Positions 28,044 through 37,499 of a DNA stretch of 64,000 nucleotides are shown here, in pieces. Source of the stretch: JTS-RE37 sp963756115. Lineage in GTDB: Bacteria > Bacteroidota > Bacteroidia > Flavobacteriales > Flavobacteriaceae. A model generated the notes under the pieces. It made no database searches, was not told the origin of the DNA, and saw only the letters and a list, made by a program, of their open reading frames with translations. Made by a program: the position numbers and the translations under genes. Each line of letters starts with the position of its first letter. The first letter of the stretch is position 1. The stretch is taken from contig CAVWMN010000003.1 of the NCBI GenBank assembly GCA_963756115.1, forward strand, positions 1,178,001-1,242,000. The letters run 5' to 3'.

Positions 28044-28245
28044 AGTTATAGTGTTTTGGTGGCAGCGGGTTCGCTACCCTGATAGTACATCCTTTGTAAG
28101 GTTAAATATACCGTATTTGATCCAGATGCCACAGCGCCTAATCAACCGGTATCGTCAGGGCCTCCGTCCTTTTAGAAACGGATGTCCCTTCCACATCGTT
28201 ATCTACGTGCCTATTTTTTATATCTTGTCTGGAAATATCCACTCC

Positions 28246-29508
28246 ATGAAGAAGCGCATTTTCCTCCAACGCATGGGCCAGCTTGCCGCAGTAACACCTT
28301 TTTTGTCCTTTGGATTGTCTGCGGGAGAGACCAATGATCATGGATCCTATGTGGGAGTTGGCGACGAAGGTTTTTGGGAAAGGGTCCGAAAGGATTATGA
28401 CCTCAAACCGGAGTATATCAACCTGGAGAATGGATACTACAACATTGCCCCCCAACCGGTGCTGCAGAAATTCCTGGAACATGTGCAAATGGTCAATTAC
28501 GAAGGCTCCTACTACATGCGTACAGTCCAATGGGACAATAAAAAAAACATCGCAGCGCGACTAGCACAACTGGTGTCCTGTGATAAGGAAGAATTGATTA
28601 TCACCCGTAACACCACCGAATCACTCGACCTGGTAATTGGGGGTTATCCCTGGAAAAAAGGTGATGAGGCTATCTATGCCACTCAGGATTACGGATCCAT
28701 GCAGGACCATTTTAAACTGGTAGCCAGACGGTATGGGGTAGTGAATAAGGTGGTTTCCATCCCAAACCATCCGGCCTCCGATGAGGAGATCGTTTCGCTG
28801 TATGAAAAACAGATCACGCCCAGGACGAAATTAATGATGGTCTGCCATATGATCAACATTACCGGGCAGATACTCCCTATACGGAAGATCTGTGATATGG
28901 CTCACCGCCATGGGGTAGAGGTCCTGGTTGACGGTGCCCATTGTGTGGGTCATTTTGGGGTGAATATCCGCGACCTCAATTGTGATTATTACGGATCCAG
29001 CCTGCACAAATGGCTTAGTACGCCATTGGGGGCCGGGATATTATTCGTGTCCAAAGACAGGGTCTCCGAATTATGGCCCCTGCTGGCAGATTCTATTGAG
29101 AATCCCGCGGATATCTATCGGCTCAACCATACCGGGACGCATCCGGTGCATACAGACCTGGCCATCGGTGATGCTATGGATTACCTGGAAGTTATCGGGA
29201 TGGATCGTAAAGAAAGCCGTATGCGGTTCCTGCAGCGGTATTGGAGCGATCAATTGCGGGAAGTGCCCAACATAGTTGTTAATACTCCGGTTGCGAAGGA
29301 ACGGAGTTGTGGTATTGGTAATGTGGGCGTACAAAACAGGAAACCGGCTGATGTAGCCAAATCCCTTATGGATGAGTTCGGGATCTTTACTGTGGCTATT
29401 GACCATGCCAATGTGCAGGGTTGCCGGATCACTCCCAATGTCTATACCACTACGGACGAACTGGACCATTTTATATCTTCAATGAAAATAGTGGCTCAAA
29501 GGACCTGA
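28246..29508 (+). CDS. Exported class-V aminotransferase-like PLP protein
   Basis: The open frame extends upstream to 27898 across the RidA gene, but homology-like sequence starts only at MKKRIFLQRMGQLAAV, so I use the ATG at 28246 (420 residues). That N-terminus resembles a Tat signal with Lys-Arg in place of Arg-Arg (KKRIFLQ), followed by a hydrophobic stretch. The body is a fold-type I class-V aminotransferase of the isopenicillin-N epimerase-like group: TRNTTESLDLVIGG, EVLVDGAHCVGHFG with the PLP Asp, and the Schiff-base Lys in GSSLHKWLSTPLGAG. Activity may be epimerase, desulfurase-like or aminotransferase. The sequence does not decide. It is divergent from the RidA/PLP pair, suggesting a shared role in amino acid conversion. 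Confidence 0.85.
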   Translation: MKKRIFLQRMGQLAAVTPFLSFGLSAGETNDHGSYVGVGDEGFWERVRKDYDLKPEYINLENGYYNIAPQPVLQKFLEHVQMVNYEGSYYMRTVQWDNKKNIAARLAQLVSCDKEELIITRNTTESLDLVIGGYPWKKGDEAIYATQDYGSMQDHFKLVARRYGVVNKVVSIPNHPASDEEIVSLYEKQITPRTKLMMVCHMINITGQILPIRKICDMAHRHGVEVLVDGAHCVGHFGVNIRDLNCDYYGSSLHKWLSTPLGAGILFVSKDRVSELWPLLADSIENPADIYRLNHTGTHPVHTDLAIGDAMDYLEVIGMDRKESRMRFLQRYWSDQLREVPNIVVNTPVAKERSCGIGNVGVQNRKPADVAKSLMDEFGIFTVAIDHANVQGCRITPNVYTTTDELDHFISSMKIVAQRT

Positions 29509-29675
29509 AAAGCTTGCCGGCCCGGAAGGTGTTAATTATTTGTGGTACCCCTTTATTATCTGTAACTTTAAAAGGAGGCCACAGGATGCAGAAAGATGAC
29601 CAGCCACTTTCACTAATCCCTTAGCTGGCATTGCCAGTGCCATGATCATGGTCATATGCTTCGTATGCCTGTCTC

Positions 29676-30449
29676 ATGTTAACAATCGGTTTCCTTTTAA
29701 AAATAACCAGGATGAACCCACCTATGTTTCTAGCAATCGTCATCGGCCTATTCCTTTTGGCCGGGGTCCGGATCATATTTGAATACAAAAGGGCCCTAAA
29801 ATTCCGGTTCGGAAAATATATCAAGACCCTGCAGCCCGGTTTTAGATGGATCATCCCACTGGTAGAGACCATCCAGGTGGTCGATATCAGGGTAATCACC
29901 ATCAATGTGGTATCCCAGGAGGTAATGACACGGGATAACGTCCCCTGCAGTATTGATGGAGTTGTATTCTTTAAGATAGAAGACCCGGAAAAAGCGGTAC
30001 TCGAGGTAGAGGAATTTAAGTTTGCCATTACCCAGTTGTCCCAGGCGGCCCTGCGCGATGTCTGTGGAAAGGTTGAATTGGATACCATTTTATCTAAGCG
30101 CGAAGAAATGGGCAACAATATCAAGCAGATCGTTGAGTTGGAAACCAGGCAATGGGGGATTGAGATCATAGACGTGAAGATAAAAGATATACAGCTGCCG
30201 GAAAATATGCGGCGTATGATGGCAAACCAGGCCGAAGCAGAGCGGCATAGGAGGGCAAAGGTCATCCTGGCGTTGGCTGAGGAAGAGGCTGCCCATAAAT
30301 TACTGGAAGCCGGTAAATTGATAGACCAGTCCCCTTCGGCCATCAAACTGCGGCTTTACCAAACCCTGTCCAACATTGCTGCCGAGAAAAATTCTACCAT
30401 CCTCTTTCCATTTCCTGAGGAAGTATTGCCCAGAAACAATAAGAATTAA
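29676..30449 (+). CDS. Slipin (SPFH/stomatin-family membrane protein)
   Basis: Protein of 257 residues with one N-terminal membrane segment (MFLAIVIGLFLLAGVRIIF) and an SPFH domain (about 30-200). Diagnostic parts are LKFRFGKYIKTLQPGFRWIIP, VSQEVMTRDNVPCSIDGVVFFKI and the C-terminal stomatin region ALRDVCGKVELDTILSKR, then a charged helix (RRMMANQAEAERHRRAKV) for oligomerisation. Slipins form large rings on the membrane. The frequent partner NfeD/ClpP-like protease is not next to it here. An internal ATG twelve codons downstream (29712) is an alternative start. Confidence 0.9.
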   Translation: MLTIGFLLKITRMNPPMFLAIVIGLFLLAGVRIIFEYKRALKFRFGKYIKTLQPGFRWIIPLVETIQVVDIRVITINVVSQEVMTRDNVPCSIDGVVFFKIEDPEKAVLEVEEFKFAITQLSQAALRDVCGKVELDTILSKREEMGNNIKQIVELETRQWGIEIIDVKIKDIQLPENMRRMMANQAEAERHRRAKVILALAEEEAAHKLLEAGKLIDQSPSAIKLRLYQTLSNIAAEKNSTILFPFPEEVLPRNNKN

Positions 30450-30530
30450 AAATAGTATAAAATATCCTGTGGTGTGAGCTGCTTACTACCAGGGAGGTTT
30501 TCACCCGGGCTATACAGCCCGCTGTGGCGA

Positions 30531-33500
30531 CTAAAACCCGAATCCAAACCCCACTTGTACAATATTTCCTTCTACGGAATTAAAGACCCCGGCGCTTAAG
30601 GATAGGAAATTATATCCACTTACCCAAACACCGCCCCCCTGTGAGGTGTGCCAGACCACGGATGCATCACCGGGGGACCAAACCCTCCCATAATCGAAAC
30701 CTCCGAAAACCCCAACCGTTATGGGTGCAAGGGCTGTAATATATTGTTTTACCCTCAGACGGATATCCGAAGTCTGATAGAAATATGTTTTGCCGGTAAA
30801 CCGTTCGTCACGGAATCCCCTCAGGCCGTTCATCCCCCCAATGGAGGGCGCATGGTAAAAATAATAATTATCCCCGAAATTGGTTTTTACTTCCGCTACC
30901 GACCCAAGGACCAGGTCGCCCGATGGGATTAGTTTATGGCTAAAACCAAGTTTAAAGGCAAAGTATCCGAATTTATTCTCCGCGTCTTCAAGGTTGAATT
31001 TATAGCCGGCGGTCAACCCGAAATAAATGGCTTTGGTAGGAAAATCTTCCGCATCATCATGGCTGTAGCTAAGGGATGTTTCCGCACCCCCATAGTTTTG
31101 CAACTCAAATACCGCTGTCCCTAAATTGGCAGGTGTAAACAGTCGGTCCCCCCGTTCCAGCAACTTCATGGATTCATAAAGCAATTTGAACCGAAGCGTG
31201 TGATAGGCAATGCCCGCATTGATGTTAAGGCGTTGCAACCGGGCCCTGTAAAAATCCCTTCCCAGTTCTTCCTGAAGGTTTTGGGTCTCATTCCCGGACC
31301 CAAAATAATTATAAACGTACTTATCGGTGTTGAAATGGCCATCCAGTTCAAAATTCCAGCCCGGCATAATATTGCCAAAAATGCCATTATAATTGAGTTC
31401 CAGAGCATCAAACTGGGAATAGTATTTTGCTGCAAGGGTATGTTTTTGCCGGAACGGATTGCCGTTTATACCATTATAGGTATATGTATTTGTCGCCCCG
31501 TAGTAGAACCCATCATCGGATCGGTACCCTAAATTGGGCACTATGGTATTATTGCTTTCATTAAAAAAGCGCCAGTGGAAGGTATTGGTTTCATATATAT
31601 TGGTAAGCTGTTTTGGGGGTGTAAGGTCACTGAAATCTGATTCTTCGTGTTTCCAGTCATATACTTTCAGGGAATTTTTGTTCGAGATAGTATACGTATC
31701 CTTCCCGTATCCACCAATGATGCGGATATAAATAGCCTGATTCCCTTCTCCTCCTACCTTGAAAATATCATCATCCCCCAAGCCGTAGATCCAGATTTCC
31801 CTTGTATGGTCGCGGTCAAAAGTGCGTTCATATATTTTTTCATTAGGGTCATCGCTCAATAGTCGGCGAATGACAACTTTGGTTTTTCCATCCGGTAGTC
31901 GCGTAATCTCAAACAAATCATCCTTCTCTGTCCCGTGGAGGGTTACTAATTTATCCAGGTACTGGCTGTATTTCCGGGCATATTGAGGCAAGCGTTGCAA
32001 CCTCCCTTTCAGATTGCTTTTGATTTGAGCTGCACTGCTGTCCTGCACCGCTTCGGGGAGTCTTAAAAATGCTTTGTCAATAACGTCAGCCGTAATATTT
32101 TGCTGAATGGCCCTTGCTTCTTCTTCCCAGACTTCCGGTCCAAATTTGGTAAATATCGCCCGGTCTAAATTATTGCCTTCCGCATTAAACCATTTTACAT
32201 TATGGAGCTTGTCATCATAAGACTGCCAAAACCGCGTATCAGGGACAAAAAGTTGAATGAGCGGGATCCCGATGCCATCAAACTTTGAAAAAGAACCGTC
32301 CCGGTCCCTGGGGATCGGCAAAAATATCTTTTCGTCGTCTTCGGTTTCGTATTCTGCCCAACGCCACTGGTCTTCGTGCCGGTCCCAATCACCAATCAGC
32401 ATATCGAAAATACGGGCCCGGATATAGCTCTTCTGGTCTATTTCATAACTTTCATCACTTTTCATCTTCTCCAACACATCTGTTGTACTCTCAAAATCTT
32501 TTATTTGCCCCGCCTCATCGGGGTTGGAACGGTTGTAACCATCATATCCCGACTGTCTTTCCGAAGGACGTTCTTCGATATAGTACAAATCATTGCCATA
32601 TTCCTCATTTAATTCGCCCAGGGCCTTTTGTGCAGGGACATAAAACAGGGAGGTCCGGGCATGGTTGATCCCGGCTGCCCTGGCAAGCGGGGGGATAACC
32701 AGTTGGATATACGGATGTGCGGTTGTAAAAAAGTCCGATACGAGTTCTTCCGTCCAGGTATTGTTATAGTCATTTTCGGTGAAGGCGATACCCTTTACCT
32801 TGTATTTTAAAAATTTCAGCGCATTTTTCCTTAGGGACCGCATCGCGTATTCCTTGCCTTGCTTATCCGCAAGCCGAAGTGAATAGGACTGGTGCCCGCC
32901 CCCTTCCTGCAACACCTCCAGGCCACCATATAAGGTGTCCAGATCGGCTACAGGTACCGTAACTTCCTTCCCGTAAAGGTCTCTGTAACGTTCGCCCCAT
33001 ATAAATTTATAGAACCCGGATTTCTTTAACTTAAATTCATCCTTTATTACCGAGGCGGTTTGTGTTTTGGCATTGATATCCGGAAATGGGCCCGATTTTT
33101 CCACGGGCGTAAATTTTGGCAATACTTCAAATTCTGCAGGTCCTTCCTTCTTCCCGGGGCTTATGAAAGTCACATCGGAGGAACCATCCTTAAAGTATTG
33201 CAGTTTGGCAAATCCGACTTCTCCATGGGTGAAGAGCCCTTCAAAATCCAGGGTACCTCCAATGGTCACCAAACGGTCATGGGATCGTTTGGTAGCGGTT
33301 TTGGCAGCCAGGGAGCCGCTGATAATTTGATGGATATCACCGCCGGACAGGTATTGGAGGCTTTCTTCATGGCCTGAAACCACGGTGATCCGGTCCGATG
33401 CTTTAGCCAATGAGCTCACCAGGACGCGGAGGTAATTATACCGCCGGGAATTGAGCCGGTCCGGGTCAAAGCCGCTGAGGTCATTAAAGGTATTCACCAG

Positions 33501-34274
33501 GGTACCTACAATGGGCAACGGGGTCATATGGGTTTTGAAATTCTCCTTTGCAGCATATTTACCGTTGCTGAACACGGGATGGTGCATTGCAATAACTATG
33601 TTCTTGCCTTGCCCGTCATTGATATAACCTTCCAATTCCTCTACAAACCTCCGCCGGGTAACAATATCCGTACACTTTTTATTAATATCCTCTATCCGAG
33701 ACCAGTTGGCTATAAACCATTTAGAATCAATTAGGATAAGGTCTAACTGATCATTGATAACCTTGTGTTCAATAGGACAGGTATTCTTGGGAAAGAATTT
33801 AACATCTTTTGGATCGAGATCATCCAGATATTCTTCCTCCTTTTCGATCTTCTTTGTATTGTAACTTTTCCATTCGTTATTTCCCGGGATAAAAATGGTT
33901 TCACCTTTGAAACCTTTCAGGAGGTCGAGCTGTTCATCGATCAATTTCTTATCGGTATCCCAATTATCCGTCGCTGCTGTGATATTGTCCCCCGTGAAGA
34001 TAAGGGTTGATGCTGCAGGCGCTTGTTCCAGTTCCCCTTTGAGCAGATCCACCACTTCCTTATCGGGGCCACTTTCCGCATCCCCATAGCCCCCGGCAAG
34101 GTAAAAGGTATAGACCGGCTCCTGATCAGTGCCGGCTTGCCCGACAGCCGTGTTTAGGTACTGCGGGGCATACGTCGCGCAGCTACTGACAAAGGTCAGG
34201 AGCAGGAATGACATCAATTTTACAGGGTTGAATTGGGATATGGACAGCGTAAATATCGTGGTTTTTATGTTCAT
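30531..34274 (-). CDS. Giant lipoprotein: degenerate phosphoesterase, kinase-like region, outer-membrane barrel
   Basis: Protein of 1247 residues, paralogue of 51042-54750. Lipobox FVSSC at Cys32. Residues about 55-330 follow a purple-acid-phosphatase-like calcineurin fold, but several metal ligands present in the paralogue are altered: YLIGDAG becomes YLAGGYG, GDNIY becomes GDNIT (95-99), GNHDY becomes GNNEW (131-135) and GHEH becomes GHEE (301-304). HHP (231-233) is kept. The middle region (about 440-670) keeps kinase-like motifs: a Gly-rich GGLEVLQEGGGHQS, FDMLIGDWDRHEDQWRW and LPIPRDRDGSFS, reminiscent of CotH/HipA/FAM20 kinases. The last 350 residues look like an outer-membrane beta-barrel with a terminal Phe (VQVGFGFGF). 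I infer a surface-exposed protein with a weakened phosphatase site. It is transcribed alone, convergent with the slipin gene. Confidence 0.82.
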   Translation of the reverse strand: MNIKTTIFTLSISQFNPVKLMSFLLLTFVSSCATYAPQYLNTAVGQAGTDQEPVYTFYLAGGYGDAESGPDKEVVDLLKGELEQAPAASTLIFTGDNITAATDNWDTDKKLIDEQLDLLKGFKGETIFIPGNNEWKSYNTKKIEKEEEYLDDLDPKDVKFFPKNTCPIEHKVINDQLDLILIDSKWFIANWSRIEDINKKCTDIVTRRRFVEELEGYINDGQGKNIVIAMHHPVFSNGKYAAKENFKTHMTPLPIVGTLVNTFNDLSGFDPDRLNSRRYNYLRVLVSSLAKASDRITVVSGHEESLQYLSGGDIHQIISGSLAAKTATKRSHDRLVTIGGTLDFEGLFTHGEVGFAKLQYFKDGSSDVTFISPGKKEGPAEFEVLPKFTPVEKSGPFPDINAKTQTASVIKDEFKLKKSGFYKFIWGERYRDLYGKEVTVPVADLDTLYGGLEVLQEGGGHQSYSLRLADKQGKEYAMRSLRKNALKFLKYKVKGIAFTENDYNNTWTEELVSDFFTTAHPYIQLVIPPLARAAGINHARTSLFYVPAQKALGELNEEYGNDLYYIEERPSERQSGYDGYNRSNPDEAGQIKDFESTTDVLEKMKSDESYEIDQKSYIRARIFDMLIGDWDRHEDQWRWAEYETEDDEKIFLPIPRDRDGSFSKFDGIGIPLIQLFVPDTRFWQSYDDKLHNVKWFNAEGNNLDRAIFTKFGPEVWEEEARAIQQNITADVIDKAFLRLPEAVQDSSAAQIKSNLKGRLQRLPQYARKYSQYLDKLVTLHGTEKDDLFEITRLPDGKTKVVIRRLLSDDPNEKIYERTFDRDHTREIWIYGLGDDDIFKVGGEGNQAIYIRIIGGYGKDTYTISNKNSLKVYDWKHEESDFSDLTPPKQLTNIYETNTFHWRFFNESNNTIVPNLGYRSDDGFYYGATNTYTYNGINGNPFRQKHTLAAKYYSQFDALELNYNGIFGNIMPGWNFELDGHFNTDKYVYNYFGSGNETQNLQEELGRDFYRARLQRLNINAGIAYHTLRFKLLYESMKLLERGDRLFTPANLGTAVFELQNYGGAETSLSYSHDDAEDFPTKAIYFGLTAGYKFNLEDAENKFGYFAFKLGFSHKLIPSGDLVLGSVAEVKTNFGDNYYFYHAPSIGGMNGLRGFRDERFTGKTYFYQTSDIRLRVKQYITALAPITVGVFGGFDYGRVWSPGDASVVWHTSQGGGVWVSGYNFLSLSAGVFNSVEGNIVQVGFGFGF

Positions 34275-34550
34275 TTGATGTACTGGTTGTGACAGGATAC
34301 TACTTTCCGGCTTTCAGATAAACCGGGTTGCCATAATCAAGAAAAGATGCCATGGCAGCCCCGGTGAATCAAGTGGCAATTAACAAATTATCCAGGATAT
34401 TTATACCGGAAATTACCTGAGAATCTTTCATAATTGTGGGGCTAAAAGTAGCATTTGAGGAGGATTTTCAATGACCCTAACGCTATTTTTGTTAATGCAA
34501 AAATTCGGATTTTGAGTAATTAAATAATTGAAAGTCAGCTAAAAAGCACT

Positions 34551-34733
34551 TTAGCCATTCGCCCTGAAATAATACCAGGAAACCCCTATTGCTGCGATAA
34601 TGATGATAAGGAATACCAGGATGATGGTAAAGCCTGACCGGGTTTTGGTATTTTTTTCAAATATGTAATTATCGGTGGTATCTTTTTCTTCTTTAACGAA
34701 TTCTATGTCTTCCTTTCCTTGTTTTTCAGTCAT
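34551..34733 (-). CDS. Small single-pass membrane protein
   Basis: Protein of 60 residues with a charged N-terminal half (MTEKQGKEDIEFVKEEKD) and one C-terminal membrane helix (FTIILVFLIIIIAAIGVSWYYF), probably inside-to-outside. Family not recognised. It follows the DUF2652 gene by 45 bp on the same strand, so it is likely part of the DUF2254-DUF2652 operon. Confidence 0.6.
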   Translation of the reverse strand: MTEKQGKEDIEFVKEEKDTTDNYIFEKNTKTRSGFTIILVFLIIIIAAIGVSWYYFRANG

Positions 34734-34778
34734 GATTGAGGTGTTTTATTTTTGGATCTTTGATTTAATTTTAGAAGA

Positions 34779-35387
34779 TTATTCAGAAAGGGGGACCAGG
34801 CTGATATAGCTATACCGGATCTTCCCAATGTGTTCCACCTCCAATTCCCCTTCTTTCAGTGCGCTCCAGTCAAAGCTTCCATTAATCTTTTTCCGGTCAT
34901 AATTGGATAATAGTTGCTCAGACAGGAGGATGTATTCATTTATATCGATATTGTTTTTCAACAACCGGTGGGCAGTGATCACATCTTCGCCGATTAGTTT
35001 GATACGTTTGCCGACAGGGACCAAACCTACTTCTTTGCCAAAGTGGAGCACTATCTTAAGGCCCAGTGTTTTCGGGATAATATCGGAGTCTTTGTCCTTG
35101 TTATAGCGGGCCCTTAATGCATGAAGTTGTTTATAGAACTCGGTGTAAAAGAATTTACATTGCGATACCAGATCCTTCAGGTCTGGCAGTTCACCATTTC
35201 GGTAGAAGAGTACCGCATCGCCTTCAATTTCAGATATTTTAAGGCCTATTTCATTTGAGTAAACTATTTTATTAAGCAGTGAGGGGATAACTTTTGAACT
35301 CAGTTCAAAATTGGTATCACTCATAAACTTTGTAAATCCACTGATATCAGGGATACAAAGTAAGGTAGGGGCAGCTTTCATATTCAT
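34779..35387 (-). CDS. DUF2652 protein with class III nucleotide-cyclase-like fold
   Basis: Protein of 202 residues. PDISGFTKFMSD (about 13-24) and EIEGDAVLFY (about 53-62) match the two metal-aspartate regions of class III adenylate/guanylate cyclases. Both Asp are present. The transition-state region, normally VNxAxRL, reads VITAHRLLKN, so the Asn is replaced while the Arg is kept. Such DUF2652 proteins are common in Bacteroidetes and their activity is not known to me. It may be a nucleotide-binding regulator rather than a cyclase. Starts at 35387 and 35381 (MKAAPTLL) are both possible. It lies 17 bp after the DUF2254 gene. Confidence 0.8.
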   Translation of the reverse strand: MNMKAAPTLLCIPDISGFTKFMSDTNFELSSKVIPSLLNKIVYSNEIGLKISEIEGDAVLFYRNGELPDLKDLVSQCKFFYTEFYKQLHALRARYNKDKDSDIIPKTLGLKIVLHFGKEVGLVPVGKRIKLIGEDVITAHRLLKNNIDINEYILLSEQLLSNYDRKKINGSFDWSALKEGELEVEHIGKIRYSYISLVPLSE

Positions 35388-35404
35388 ATTCTTATCCTGT
35401 ATTG

Positions 35405-36685
35405 TTACGTGTGTAATAAATTTAGAACCCGTTGTTTATCTATGTTAGTTGGGTCCTTTTTCAGGTTGTCCGAGATCAGGTTTAGCTCCAGATCTACTGC
35501 TTCCCGGCTTGGCCCTGTTATTTCGGGCGTGTTTTTTATATACTTCAGGGCGGCCACGAGTTCATATTGCACGGACATATCCTCTCTGGAGTAATGCCGT
35601 ATAGGCTGTATAATGTTCCGCATGACCTCCTTTGCCGGAATTTGGTTTTCGATCAGTACTAAGTCATGCTTACGGACCTCCGTAATAATAACCGGGGGGA
35701 TCCGGAACATTTTTCGAATAAGTTTTGCAATTTTCGATATGGAATCAATCGCGGTCCCCGGATCATTAATACCCGGTGATAGTGCCTTGACAGCCACCTC
35801 CATCAATTTGACCAGGCCTCCCATGGCACTATCATCTTCATGCCGGTCTGATGCGATCATAACGCTGAAAAGAAGGGATTTTTTTTCATCCTCCGTTAGG
35901 GATCCCCCGGTTCGGAAGATAGCATCGCCCTCCCAAATATGTTTATTGATATAGGCCGTTATTTCTATCTGGTTTTTATGTTTCTTCAGGGATTTGGGCA
36001 AAAGGGAATGGTCAAAACCCCTGTAAAACCCTGATCTGTTTATCGGGATAATCTGCCATTCCAGGGTGTTTTCGGAAAAGGTATTATTATTGGAGTCTTC
36101 CTGTTTTCGGATAATCTTGTCCAGGCATTGATCACTTTCATTATAAATAAGGGTGATGATATTGTGGATCTGGATGGCCCTGGAGATGCTATGGATAAAA
36201 TAGACGAAAAGGCCTACACAAAGCACACTGAATAATGCTGCTACCATTGTGGAAAGGCCCAGTGACCTGGAATCCATTCCATAAGCACCAAGTGAAATAA
36301 GGGTGATGATCACATAGGTCAGCGTTCCTATATAAAACCCCAATATGATCTGATGCCGCTTATTGGATATCAGCCCTGGCAGGAGTCGGGGTGAAAAATT
36401 TGAAGATGCCTGGCCCAGCACTACCATCACCATGGTAAAACTAAATACAGTAAGCGAAAGCACCCCTCCAAAAAGGGTAGCAAGAATCGTCCTGGCAGTT
36501 TCATAATCCTCGATAAAAAGATAGGGTATCCGGGATTTCAACTGTGCGATGAAGTCCAGTTTTTCAGATGAGATAGAAACAATAGCGAGCACGCAGAAAA
36601 CAAAACTGATCAATACAGGGTAAAATGCGATACTGTGCAGGATATCCCAATAGATTTTCTTGATTACCTTCTTGATGGTTTTCAT
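35405..36685 (-). CDS. DUF2254 family membrane protein
   Basis: Protein of 426 residues with four N-terminal membrane helices (about 15-40, 65-90, 110-135, 145-170) and a soluble C-terminal half. The hallmark segments TLFGGVLSLTVFSFTMVMVVL and SNFSPRLLPGLISNKRHQ are DUF2254. SPGINDPGTAIDSI in the C-terminal domain is also conserved in this family. The function is unknown. By shape it could be a channel or sensor. It is the first gene of a three-gene minus-strand unit with DUF2652 and a small membrane protein. Confidence 0.87.
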   Translation of the reverse strand: MKTIKKVIKKIYWDILHSIAFYPVLISFVFCVLAIVSISSEKLDFIAQLKSRIPYLFIEDYETARTILATLFGGVLSLTVFSFTMVMVVLGQASSNFSPRLLPGLISNKRHQIILGFYIGTLTYVIITLISLGAYGMDSRSLGLSTMVAALFSVLCVGLFVYFIHSISRAIQIHNIITLIYNESDQCLDKIIRKQEDSNNNTFSENTLEWQIIPINRSGFYRGFDHSLLPKSLKKHKNQIEITAYINKHIWEGDAIFRTGGSLTEDEKKSLLFSVMIASDRHEDDSAMGGLVKLMEVAVKALSPGINDPGTAIDSISKIAKLIRKMFRIPPVIITEVRKHDLVLIENQIPAKEVMRNIIQPIRHYSREDMSVQYELVAALKYIKNTPEITGPSREAVDLELNLISDNLKKDPTNIDKQRVLNLLHT

Positions 36686-36876
36686 TTTATTTCCAGCTAA
36701 ACACTAAGAGAAACCGCGACAGCTAAAAAATACTGCGGGTTTTCGATTCCAAATATAATGGATGCTGGCCTAACTTAGGATGGAAGCATATGGCAAGTCG
36801 CCATATTGTATCATACAAGTCAATGTTAAGTTCAATATAGCACCAAATTCCAAAAAAAGCCCTGTAAATTTGTATC

Positions 36877-37049
36877 ATATCATAAGGTTTTGTTGTAGCC
36901 ATAATGATTAAACTAATAGATGCATATGTAATCATGCATTGGATCTTAGAAGAATTTATTGAGGGAATTTGTTAGCTCTCAAGTAAGCAGTTTGGTTGGT
37001 TGTTTGCAAAATGGTTCTGAGCAACTTCATGGTTCAGGACCATTTTTTT
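36877..37049 (+). ncRNA. Candidate small RNA
   Basis: A perfect -7 element TAAATTTG (36865-36872) and a strong intrinsic terminator (37010-37049) frame about 170 bases with no upstream plus-strand gene that would need the terminator. No matching -33 element is visible and no known RNA family is recognised, so this is a hypothesis. Confidence 0.25.
37010..37049 (+). terminator. Intrinsic terminator with no upstream gene
   Basis: An 11-bp stem AATGGTTCTGA / TCAGGACCATT (one G-U pair; arms 37010-37020 and 37034-37044) is followed by a T-run to 37049. On the plus strand no coding gene precedes it for over 10 kb, since the genes to the left are on the minus strand. Confidence 0.8.
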
Positions 37050-37491
37050 ACCACTATTCCCCCCAATTTCTTAATCCCCCGATTTAATAGAAATGTGAGC
37101 ACTATACTGTGCCGTTCTTTAAATGTTCCCCCATTAAGAAATTGCCGGCCATGCCGCTATACATTTAAAGCCACATTGTGAGTGTTGATATTCCCTGAAG
37201 CAGGCGGTAAATATAATGGACAGCTATCGCTTTTTAATGGTTAAATAAGTGCCATCCATCCTATCGACACATGGACAAAGGAAGGATAGGATGGGTAGTC
37301 TTGATTACAAGACATGGGCACATATTCAATACTTCGTTATAGACGTTGAAGTGCACCAAATATCCTGAGATTTTGGTTTTTGGGTGGACTTTATCCGACG
37401 TTATTTTGACGCATTTGTTTCGGCCTACGGATACCGCGCTTACGGGCTAATATTTAACTTAAAAGAACTCATATGCCTTTAAAGTGCTTGT

Positions 37492-37499
37492 TACTTTTG
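37492..37499 (+). promoter_or_regulatory. -7 promoter element before the 37517 gene
   Basis: TACTTTTG matches TAnnTTTG exactly and ends 17 bp before the ATG, which would give a leader of about ten bases. No clear -33 TTG lies at the usual distance. Confidence 0.5.

Noticed and set aside
27898..28245. Upstream extension of the class-V aminotransferase frame
   Set aside because: It runs antisense to the RidA gene and through the divergent promoter gap, and the extra residues have no family pattern; the ATG at 28246 is preferred.
30506..30521. CGGGCT/AGCCCG hairpin between the slipin and phosphoesterase genes as terminator
   Set aside because: Six base pairs only and no T-run on either strand.
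36723..36935. A 70-codon frame on the minus strand in the intergenic region
   Set aside because: It crosses the palindrome and -7-like element, has no clear start context or protein features and no homology pattern I recognise.
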